Assembly (NCBI GenBank): GCA_009781675.1
Contig: WQVG01000008.1
Coordinates: 1-47,165 of the forward strand
Source: Candidatus Bathycorpusculum acetigenes
GTDB lineage: Archaea; Thermoproteota; Bathyarchaeia; Bathyarchaeales; Bathycorpusculaceae
DNA length: 47,165 bases
Direction of reading: 5' to 3'
Numbering within the stretch: the stretch's first letter is position 1; each line of letters starts with the position of its first letter. Position numbers and translations under genes: made by a program. The notes beneath the pieces were generated by a model. That model saw only the letters and a list, made by a program, of their open reading frames with translations, ran no database searches and had not been told where the DNA came from. Shown here one piece after another: positions 41,169-47,165 of the stretch.

Positions 41169-41904
41169 TCCCCGCATGAGCATAATCGGTGAGCGCCTAG
41201 CAAAAATAGGGCGTGTTGTGGCGATTTCCAGCGGTAAGGGTGGCGTTGGCAAAAGCATGGTTGCATCGACACTGGCACTCGCACTTGTTAGAGACGGCTT
41301 TAGAGTGGGATTGTTCGACGCAGATTTTACAGGTCCCTCAACACACATAATTCTTGGTATCGCTCAAGATGTGCAACCTAAAGAGGATCGGGGGCTAGTC
41401 CCAGCTGAAGTGGAGGGTTTGAGTTATATGTCGCTGGTTTATTTTATCGGTGATAAGCCAGCACCTCTGCGTGGAGTGGATGTTTCAAACGCACTTATCG
41501 AGTTGTTGTCGGTTACTCAGTGGGGTAGGCTTGATTTTCTCATAATCGATATGCCTCCGGGTATTGGGGATGCGGTACTGGATTTGGTACGGCTGGTTAG
41601 AAAAATTGAGTTTTTGATTATCACTACGCCGTCGCTTTTGGCTTTTGAGGTTGTTAAAAAACAGGCGGCTCTGCTGGGCGAACTTAAAATGCCCCTAATT
41701 GGTGTTCTAGAAAACATGAAAAGGGATAACGCAAGTGTTATCGAAGAGCAAACTAAGAAACTTGGGCTAAAATATTTGGGTGCAGTTAGTTTTGATTTAA
41801 AAGTGGAAGCAGCTATTGGTAATCCAGCTAAACTCTTAGGTACTGCCTTAGGAGAAACAATGGGTACAATAGAGAAGGCTCTTGCCGAAAAAAGGGAATT
41901 TTGA
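41161..41904 (+). CDS. Mrp/MinD-type ATPase, likely ATPase-type HypB
   Basis: A 247-residue deviant Walker ATPase. The P-loop is ISSGKGGVGKSMVAST with the signature lysine, then LFDADFTGPSTHIILG and LIIDMPPGIGDAVLDL. The Mrp CxxC near the C-terminus is absent. In Thermococcus kodakarensis a MinD/Mrp-family ATPase replaces the GTPase HypB and forms a nickel-donating complex with HypA; the overlap with hypA here supports the same role. GTG 41161 is supported by AAAGGAG nine nt upstream. Confidence 0.85.
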   Translation: MVDPRMSIIGERLAKIGRVVAISSGKGGVGKSMVASTLALALVRDGFRVGLFDADFTGPSTHIILGIAQDVQPKEDRGLVPAEVEGLSYMSLVYFIGDKPAPLRGVDVSNALIELLSVTQWGRLDFLIIDMPPGIGDAVLDLVRLVRKIEFLIITTPSLLAFEVVKKQAALLGELKMPLIGVLENMKRDNASVIEEQTKKLGLKYLGAVSFDLKVEAAIGNPAKLLGTALGETMGTIEKALAEKREF

Positions 41905-42641
41905 TGCCCCTGAAAGCAGTGATTTTTGATTTCATCGGTACTTTAGTTAACTGTAGAGACTACAATATGGTTGACTCTGAAGCTAAGCTCTATTCTGCAT
42001 TGATATCTGAGGGATTTGATATAGAGAAAGATAGATTTTTGGTATCTTATAAAGAGACACACCAGAAATATCGTAAAGTTCGTTATGAGCAGTTCAGAGA
42101 GGTGACTAATGCTGTGTGGGTTTCTGAGGCGTTGTGCAACCTAGGCTTTAAAGTAACACCCGAGAATAGGCAGGTTAAGACTGCTCTTAACGTATTTTTT
42201 CAAGATTTTCTTGACACCTTAGAACTCAGGAGAGGTGCAAAGCAACTCCTAAACCAGATATCCCAGCAGTATCGGGTGGGTTTAATTAGCAACTTTACCC
42301 ATGCGCCTGTCATCCACAAAGGTCTTCGGAAAATAGGCATACATAACTGCTTCAATGCGGTTGTCATCTCCCAAGATGTGAAATGGCGAAAGCCCAGTCC
42401 TAGAATTTTCTGTGATACCCTAATCCGGCTTGGCGTTCAGGCGCATGAAGCGGTGTTCATAGGAGACAGCCCCACAGAAGATATTGGGGGCGCCAAGGAG
42501 GCAGGTTTGAAAACGGTGTTTATACCCTCACAGTTCAACAGTCTAGATGATTTAGCCCAAAGTAAACAGGCTCCAGACGGAATAGTAGAAAGACTAGAAA
42601 GTATTCCTCAAAAACTACGCCAAATTTTTGTTGCTGTTTAA
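41904..42641 (+). CDS. HAD-superfamily hydrolase
   Basis: A 245-residue haloacid dehalogenase-like phosphatase. Motif I is VIFDFIGTLV, with the nucleophile aspartate but isoleucine in place of the second aspartate, as in dehalogenase-type members. Motif II is GLISNFTH, motif III the lysine in WRKPSPRIF, motif IV FIGDSPTEDIGGAKEAG. A helical cap lies between motifs I and II. ATG 41904 overlaps the stop of the ATPase gene by one base (TGATG), so it belongs to the hypA operon. The substrate is unknown. Confidence 0.87.
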   Translation: MPLKAVIFDFIGTLVNCRDYNMVDSEAKLYSALISEGFDIEKDRFLVSYKETHQKYRKVRYEQFREVTNAVWVSEALCNLGFKVTPENRQVKTALNVFFQDFLDTLELRRGAKQLLNQISQQYRVGLISNFTHAPVIHKGLRKIGIHNCFNAVVISQDVKWRKPSPRIFCDTLIRLGVQAHEAVFIGDSPTEDIGGAKEAGLKTVFIPSQFNSLDDLAQSKQAPDGIVERLESIPQKLRQIFVAV

Positions 42642-42721
42642 TATTATAATTAGAGCGTGTAGAGAGAAATTAGGCTTCGATATGTTTTTACGTTTAGAAC
42701 TATCTTTCTTTGTGAACTGCC

Positions 42722-43948
42722 GTGATTGGAAAGTTAGTGACGTTTGATGAGGCTAAACGAGCTGTTGAAAGCAATTTTAAGCCTCAGCCACCAGATGTGG
42801 AGGAAACGGTGTTGTTGGAAGCTTGTAACCGGGTGCTGGGTATTGATGTTGTAGCGTCGGTGGATATTCCGGGTTTTAACATTTCAGCCGTCAAGGGTTA
42901 TGCACTTAGCTCTCAGGATACTGTAGCAACAACCGAAGATAGCCCCACAGCATTCAAAGTTGAGCAAACAGTTGTTGCTGGAGAACAGCCCAGATTTAGG
43001 CTCTCAAGGGGGGAAGCTGCGGAGGTTTTGATGGGCGCGATTCTTCCGCAAGGTGCAGATGCAGTTATAGCCACTCAAGATAGTCAACGCACAGATGACA
43101 CCCTGCAGGTTTTTGGGAAGGTTTTTCAGGGCGAAAACGTGCATCAAGCGGGCGCAGACATTCAGAAAGGCACCGTTGTGCTTCGGAGAGGGCAGGTTTT
43201 GGGTTCTGCTGAAATCGGCGTTTTAGCGGCTTTGGGGTTCACACAGGTTATGGTTTTGAGAATTCCTATGGTTGCGGTTTTCTCAGTCGGAACCGAAATA
43301 GGTGAGCTTGGCAAACCGTTGCCTCCCGGGAAAACTTTCGATGTGGCCGCCTACAGCCTCTGTACTACCGTGATGGAATGCGGAGCCAAACCCGTCTGCT
43401 TGGGCGTAGTTCCAGACGACAAAGAGGCAATTATGCGGATGCTTCGGACTGCAACAACATCAGCCGACATGGTTGTGGTTTGTTCAAACACAGATATCGC
43501 TGAGATGACAGATTCATTGGGTAAACCCGGGGTCGTTGTCAGGGGTATTGCAGTAAAACCAGGCAGACAAACCGCCATTAGTTTTGTAGGTGAAAAACCT
43601 GTTTTCATATTGCCGGGCAACCCTTCGGCGGCGCTGTTGATGTTTCAGTTGTTTGCACGGTCATTAGTGCAACGTTTAGGCGGCAGACCTGTTTTAGGCT
43701 TAAAAACCGTGGTGGCATATGCTGGCTCGAGAATGTTTAGTGCTAAAGGCAACCGTGCCTATGTGCTGGTTCAGCTCAATTTTGATGAGAAATGTCGTTT
43801 AATCGCTGAACCTCTTGAAGCCATGGGTGCTGTGTCGGCTCTATTGAGTGCTGTGGGGTTTGTGGAGGTCCCGGAGAACACGCAGTATGTAGATGTAGAC
43901 CAAGAGGTTACGGTTATACTGTTTCGTGGTTTAACTAACAAGGGTTAA
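42722..43948 (+). CDS. MoeA-like protein with altered active-site motifs
   Basis: A 408-residue protein with the four-domain layout of molybdopterin molybdenumtransferase MoeA: VTFDEAKRAVESNF, ILPQGADAVIATQD, HQAGADIQKGTVVLRRGQ, VAVFSVGTEIGELGKPL, GVVPDDKEAIMRML, and a C-terminal FILPGNPSAALLMFQLF plus beta domain. However, the SAMDGYA motif reads SAVKGYA, putting lysine where MoeA has its essential aspartate; STGDEL reads SVGTEI; and SGGVSVG is shortened to VVVCSN. Molybdate insertion is therefore doubtful and a different role likely. The start is GTG 42722. Confidence 0.85.
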   Translation: MIGKLVTFDEAKRAVESNFKPQPPDVEETVLLEACNRVLGIDVVASVDIPGFNISAVKGYALSSQDTVATTEDSPTAFKVEQTVVAGEQPRFRLSRGEAAEVLMGAILPQGADAVIATQDSQRTDDTLQVFGKVFQGENVHQAGADIQKGTVVLRRGQVLGSAEIGVLAALGFTQVMVLRIPMVAVFSVGTEIGELGKPLPPGKTFDVAAYSLCTTVMECGAKPVCLGVVPDDKEAIMRMLRTATTSADMVVVCSNTDIAEMTDSLGKPGVVVRGIAVKPGRQTAISFVGEKPVFILPGNPSAALLMFQLFARSLVQRLGGRPVLGLKTVVAYAGSRMFSAKGNRAYVLVQLNFDEKCRLIAEPLEAMGAVSALLSAVGFVEVPENTQYVDVDQEVTVILFRGLTNKG

Positions 43949-44326
43949 GCTTTTCTCTCGTTTAATTTTAATCAGCACTATCGCTGTCACTATCCAAGTG
44001 AGTCCCGCGTAGGTAAGCATGCTTAGTGCAACCAACACGTTGCTAAGGCCTACGTAGTAGAGCGTATAGAGTGAAAACACGGTATTAGTAACCAGCAGAA
44101 TAAACACCAACCATGGCCCCCAAGCACGTTTTGATAGAAGGCTGTAGGCAGTTATGAGGCTGATTATACTCAAAAAGCCTAAATGCGGCGGGAAACTAGT
44201 AAGCGGCAGAGAAATCAACAGAAGTATACCTGCAAATCCATAGAAAACTATGGCTACCAACTGGCTACTACTGAGACCCCTAAGTTTGGCCGCTATGGAC
44301 ACAACATATTCGCCTACCATATGCAT
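43931..44326 (-). CDS. Four-helix membrane protein, unknown
   Basis: A 131-residue protein with four hydrophobic segments (QLVAIVFYGFAGILLLI, LGFLSIISLITAYSLLS, WLVFILLVTNTVFSLYTLYY, LSMLTYAGLTWIVTAIVLI), linked by short loops, and a basic C-terminus KIKREKSLTLVS. I do not recognise a family. ATG 44320 is an alternative start. The stop end overlaps the convergent MoeA-like gene by 18 nt. Confidence 0.7.
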   Translation of the reverse strand: MHMVGEYVVSIAAKLRGLSSSQLVAIVFYGFAGILLLISLPLTSFPPHLGFLSIISLITAYSLLSKRAWGPWLVFILLVTNTVFSLYTLYYVGLSNVLVALSMLTYAGLTWIVTAIVLIKIKREKSLTLVS

Positions 44327-44451
44327 ATATGAATAACTAATAATTTTTGCGGCTAACTATCTGCGTAGCTTACCAGTCAAAAACTTGGAACAAAACTAAA
44401 AAACTAATTGCGACTGCCAAAATGTATAATGATCGGCATATACAGCTTAGC

Positions 44452-44460
44452 TTATAAGAG
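44452..44460 (+). promoter_or_regulatory. Candidate TATA box for the DUF488 gene
   Basis: TTATAAGAG within CTTAGCTTATAAGAGAGC lies about 80 nt before the GTG start at 44536 and would place the transcript start near 44478. Confidence 0.4.
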
Positions 44461-44535
44461 AGCGCGACAGACTAAGCCGAAATCTGGAATCAGGTCATAA
44501 AAACTAAGGCTATAACCAGAAATGGGTGCACATAT

Positions 44536-45111
44536 GTGAGTCGAGAAGCAGAATTGGTTGTGTTCACAATTGGGTATTCCACGCGGTCGCTTGAAGAAGT
44601 CATAGAGCTGCTTAAAATTTATGACATCACAGTGCTATCAGATATTCGTACGGTGCCTCAAAGCCGCTACAATACTCAATTCAACAAAGAAACTCTCTCA
44701 GAGAATCTCAAACGTAGCGGCATTAAATACCTTCATCTCCCCGGAGTCGGTGGTTTGCGTCATCCTAAACCCAACAGCATCAACCTTGCAGTTGAGGGGC
44801 AACTTCGCGGCTATGCCGACTACATGCAGACTAAAGAATTCACTGAGCAACTCCTAAAAATAATGGTACTAGCACAAGAAAACCGGTTAGTGTTGATGTG
44901 CGCAGAGGCGTTGCCCTATAAATGTCACCGGATACTAATCAGCGATGTGTTAACAGCACGACATGTGCGTGTACTACACATCATAAGCAAAGAGAATACA
45001 GTTACGCATAAAATTAACGAACTGGCACATGTGGATGGTGTGAGGGTATCTTATCCGCTCTATACTAAAGAGACACCCCAGAGAACACTTAGTGATTTCG
45101 GAACCACCTAA
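44536..45111 (+). CDS. DUF488-family protein with a PIP-like C-terminus
   Basis: A 191-residue DUF488 protein: VFTIGYSTRSLEEVIELL, VLSDIRTVPQSRYNTQFN, YLHLPGVGGLRHPKP and VLMCAEALPYKCHRILISDVL with the conserved CxE and CHR residues. The family is uncharacterised; conserved Cys, Glu and Arg residues suggest a nucleic-acid-related enzyme. The C-terminus ends PQRTLSDFGTT, a good match to the PCNA-interacting peptide (QxxLxxF). EndoQ in this window ends almost identically (QRSMSDF). GTG 44536 is the start. Confidence 0.9.
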   Translation: MSREAELVVFTIGYSTRSLEEVIELLKIYDITVLSDIRTVPQSRYNTQFNKETLSENLKRSGIKYLHLPGVGGLRHPKPNSINLAVEGQLRGYADYMQTKEFTEQLLKIMVLAQENRLVLMCAEALPYKCHRILISDVLTARHVRVLHIISKENTVTHKINELAHVDGVRVSYPLYTKETPQRTLSDFGTT

Positions 45112-45245
45112 GAATGGTTATGTTGTTTGGTTGTTGACAACAATTTTTTAAGAAATCAAAATCAAAAACAGGTAGCAACAAGGGTTAAGCATGCAAAAGA
45201 ACCTCAATCAAACAGAATATATCAACTAACCCTTTTTGGGGTCTA

Positions 45246-45410
45246 TGGAAAGCAACATCGATCTAGCAGATTCTTGCAAGTTTCCCTGGTTTCTTTGGCT
45301 TTAGCGGCTTTTTAGCCTTCGCCGCTTTTGAATACCATAACCCTTGGTTTCTATGCCTATTTGTCTTTTTTACTCTTCAAAGAATTTAAACACTGGACCT
45401 GAAACTCAAG
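45246..45410 (+). pseudogene. Frameshifted small membrane protein (DUF3796-like)
   Basis: One frame reads SFPGFFGFSGFLAFAAFEY then HNPWFLCLFVFFTL, a Gly/Phe-rich double-helix pattern typical of small membrane proteins such as DUF3796 (FLGFLGFLGF...NPxxxxFFxFF). It is cut off by a stop, and shifting one base near 45370-45375 continues with LFKEFKHWT and a stop. The plausible start ATG 45246 is in yet another frame. At least two frameshifts are needed, so the gene looks dead. Confidence 0.4.
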
Positions 45411-45416
45411 TATCAT

Positions 45417-45448
45417 GCGCTTTAGGAATTAGGCGCTTTAGGAATAAT
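45417..45448. repeat. 16-nt tandem duplication
   Basis: GCGCTTTAGGAAT occurs at 45417-45429 and again at 45433-45445, so a 16-nt unit is repeated once with the last bases diverged. It lies beside the decayed membrane gene and looks like a slippage duplication in drifting sequence. Confidence 0.6.
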
Positions 45449-45584
45449 AGACGTAATAACCAGCTCGCTTGGAATAGCAGGCATAAGTGCTGTGTGATAA
45501 AAACAGACAACAAGGATGAATTAGGAAATGTGGGTATATATCGATGGTAGTAAATGTTCAAAGATTTGGCTATGCCATGTAACT

Positions 45585-46946
45585 TTATTGGTTATGTTGT
45601 GAAGTTTTTTGGAGTTTGGCTATGAAGAAGCCGTTACATTGGTGAATATGAGGGTAGAGTCGGCGGCATTCTGTTAGGCCGGCTAATCCGGGTGAACCGA
45701 ATTCGGGTGTAATCGGAGTTAGTTTAAAGTTAGGATGTTCTTTTAGGAATTGTTCCACTACACCTTCATTTTCTTCTATGGTTATGCTACAGGTGGAGTA
45801 TGTTAAGGTGCCGCCGGTTTTGACTTTTGGCACACAGTTGTTGATCAACTGTTGCTGAATTTTGCTCATATTGGCTATGGATTTTGGGCTCAGACGCCAT
45901 TTTGCTGAAGGTTGCTTGGCAAACACTCCGGAACTGGTACAGGGCGGGTCGAGAATCACCAAATCAGCTTCGCCTACAAATGGAATCGACATGCGGGCAT
46001 CTGCGACCAGCGGCTCTGCGATTTTGGCTTCCATTCGCTCAATTTCTTTCTGCCAGGTATGCATGCGTTTAGCCGAGAAATCCACTGAAATTATGTTTCC
46101 GTGGTTTTGCATGAGCTGGGCAAAAAAGGTTGTTTTTGCTCCAGGTGCTGCACAGACGTCAAAAACTGTGTTGTCAGGTGCTGGGTTTGCGGCTTGAACG
46201 GCAAAACAGCTGGCTTTATCTTGTACATAGAACAAACCGGATTTGAGGCTTGGAGAAGTGTTTAGGGGTGTTTTTTGTGCTATTACTTTATAGGTGTACC
46301 TTAGGGGTTGGACTTTTTCGAGTTTGATGTTTTCAGCTGTGAGTTTTTGGAGAATTTCTTCTTCGGGTGCCACTAGGGTGTTTATACGGATATAGGTGGG
46401 TGGTGGGGTGAGGCTGCCTTTGAGGAACGCGTCTGCTTCTTGGTTGCCAAAGAGGTTGATGCAGTACTCTACAAACCATGTTGGATGATAGGTTTCAAGG
46501 GCTATTTGCTCGGTTTTGTTGGTAGTTTCTATGATTGGTGCAAGTGGGCGGGTTAAGAGGAAACCCAAATGGGATTCGACTTCACGCATGGTTTGCCAGC
46601 CCAATATCGAGCGGCCTAGACTTGCGATGGATTGGGCTTCTTTGAGGGGGAGTTTGTCCCAGTTCTTGGCAACACGGGTTTGGTACACGTAGAGGCGTAG
46701 GAATGCCTGTAGGCCCTGAGTGTATTCGTCTGTTTTTTTAGGTGTGATTACGGTATTGATGAATTTGTCGATGAGGTTTTTGCGGCGGGTAGTTTCAACG
46801 ACGAGTCCGTATGCTAAGCGGATGGCTCCAGCGTCTTTTATGCCTAACTGTTTTGTGGTGCGCAACAGTGCTGAGCGTTCATTGAGCCGGCGTATCTCCA
46901 TCCAGCTCATGGTTTCGATTGCAATTGTCCAAGCTTCCCGTAGCAA
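45585..46946 (-). CDS. RsmB/NOL1/NOP2-type RNA m5C methyltransferase with NusB-like domain
   Basis: Methylates cytosine C5 in rRNA or tRNA using S-adenosylmethionine. The 453-residue protein has a NusB-like helical domain (residues 1-155, ALLRTTKQLGIKDAGAIRLA), a PUA-like/RNA-binding stretch with PPTYIRINTL, and the methyltransferase domain: VFDVCAAPGAKTTFFAQLM, ISVDFSAKRM, LVILDPPCTSSGVF with the release cysteine, and LTYSTCSITIEENEGVV with the catalytic cysteine. The start is TTG 46946; the frame is open upstream with a Cys-rich stretch but no standard start codon. Confidence 0.93.
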   Translation of the reverse strand: MLREAWTIAIETMSWMEIRRLNERSALLRTTKQLGIKDAGAIRLAYGLVVETTRRKNLIDKFINTVITPKKTDEYTQGLQAFLRLYVYQTRVAKNWDKLPLKEAQSIASLGRSILGWQTMREVESHLGFLLTRPLAPIIETTNKTEQIALETYHPTWFVEYCINLFGNQEADAFLKGSLTPPPTYIRINTLVAPEEEILQKLTAENIKLEKVQPLRYTYKVIAQKTPLNTSPSLKSGLFYVQDKASCFAVQAANPAPDNTVFDVCAAPGAKTTFFAQLMQNHGNIISVDFSAKRMHTWQKEIERMEAKIAEPLVADARMSIPFVGEADLVILDPPCTSSGVFAKQPSAKWRLSPKSIANMSKIQQQLINNCVPKVKTGGTLTYSTCSITIEENEGVVEQFLKEHPNFKLTPITPEFGSPGLAGLTECRRLYPHIHQCNGFFIAKLQKTSQHNQ

Positions 46947-47148
46947 ATTTTCATCACACTCAAAGCAAATACGGCGTCCTAAATAAGGGAATTCACAGGA
47001 TCTGTTACTTCAGGTCATCAGCCACATATGTTTATGAATTCTCCGTCGTGTGGTGTTGTGTTCTTTGACAAGCTCCATAAATGGATGGAGGTGACGGTAG
47101 TTGTCAAGAAGACAAATTCGAGAAGAAACGGACTTTAATAGAGGAAAA

Positions 47149-47165
47149 ATGACGGTACAAGAAGC
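47149..47165 (+). CDS. Start of a gene running off the window (partial)
   Basis: ATG 47149 begins MTVQE and is preceded by GAGG at 47141-47144 with a 4-nt spacer. Only five codons are inside the window, so the product cannot be named. The region before it (46947-47148) holds no other gene. Confidence 0.4.

Larger units (their letters stand above)
45112..45584. other. 473-nt intergenic region holding a decayed gene
   Basis: No intact gene. CAATTTTTTAAG near 45143-45154 may end the DUF488 transcript. The centre has a frameshifted hydrophobic frame (listed separately) and a 16-nt tandem duplication at 45417-45448. The right end has nothing recognisable before the convergent methyltransferase stop. 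Confidence 0.45.

Noticed and set aside
1-47165. CRISPR arrays, tRNA/rRNA genes, insertion sequences, toxin-antitoxin or restriction systems
   Set aside because: None could be supported: no regularly spaced repeats, no cloverleaf with a GTTCGA-type arm in the gaps, and no transposase or nuclease-methylase pairs among the frames. The RHH genes lack a toxin-like partner; their neighbour is a paralogue.

Overview
The window is archaeal chromosome, most likely from the Thermoproteota/TACK side and probably Bathyarchaeia; this lineage call is inferred from gene content, not a marker search. Archaeal signatures include CDP-archaeol synthase, RadB, ribosomal protein LX (L20a) followed by prefoldin alpha and FtsY, a two-OB-fold RPA-like protein, endonuclease Q, an XPD-type helicase, an archaeal Sec11-type signal peptidase and a GH57 amylase. 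Starts at GTG and TTG are common, Shine-Dalgarno sites are frequent, and genes are short, tightly packed and often overlap by 1-20 nt. No rRNA, tRNA, CRISPR array, insertion sequence or prophage was seen.

Layout. 1-3.0 kb: tail of a small DUF2080-like gene, topoisomerase I, a zinc-ribbon protein and an OST3/OST6-like membrane protein. 3.0-8.8 kb: lipid and nucleic-acid genes (carS, radB, an RNase H-fold protein, a Clp1/Grc3-type polynucleotide kinase, an XPD/DinG-like helicase, endonuclease III). 9-12.8 kb: an MFS transporter and a copper cassette (CopA ATPase plus CopZ chaperone) of bacterial appearance. 12.9-14.5 kb: AIR-synthase/HypE-like protein with an ECF transporter S component. 14.8-16 kb: two tandem paralogous ribbon-helix-helix proteins of unknown role behind a long dyad. 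16.3-18 kb: LX, prefoldin alpha and FtsY. 18-24.2 kb: GT-C glycosyltransferase, signal peptidase, dihydroxy-acid dehydratase, two cyclophilins and a small coupled gene pair. 24.4-27.8 kb: mini-zincin-like protein, F420/FMN luciferase-like oxidoreductase, ferredoxin-like protein and an isopropylmalate/isocitrate-type dehydrogenase. 27.8-31.4 kb: a winged-helix/CDF transporter fusion, RPA-like protein, a 40-residue membrane microprotein, a SWIM protein and Hsp20. 31.8-35.5 kb: an alpha-glucan operon (GH57, winged helix, half-glycosyltransferase, full glycosyltransferase). 35.6-40.7 kb: TldE-TldD, endonuclease Q and an NADPH-FMN reductase. 40.7-47.2 kb: HypA, an ATPase-type HypB homologue, a HAD hydrolase, a MoeA-like protein with altered active-site motifs, a membrane protein, DUF488, a decayed small membrane gene and an RsmB-type m5C methyltransferase.

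How they work together. Several genes belong to DNA repair and replication (topA, radB, xpd-like, nth, rpa-like, endoQ, DUF488); two of them, EndoQ and DUF488, end in nearly the same PCNA-binding-like peptide. A secretion and glycosylation theme links the OST3/6-like protein, GT-C enzyme, signal peptidase and FtsY. Branched-chain amino acid synthesis is represented by ilvD and the leuB-like gene. HypA plus the MinD-type HypB indicate [NiFe]-hydrogenase maturation, although no hydrogenase lies here.

The least-explained parts are the RHH pair with its operator or leader hairpin, the metal transporter fused to two winged helices, the donor-domain-less glycosyltransferase, the MoeA-like paralogue, and two genes (copA, nth) whose conserved N-termini extend upstream of any ATG, GTG or TTG codon.
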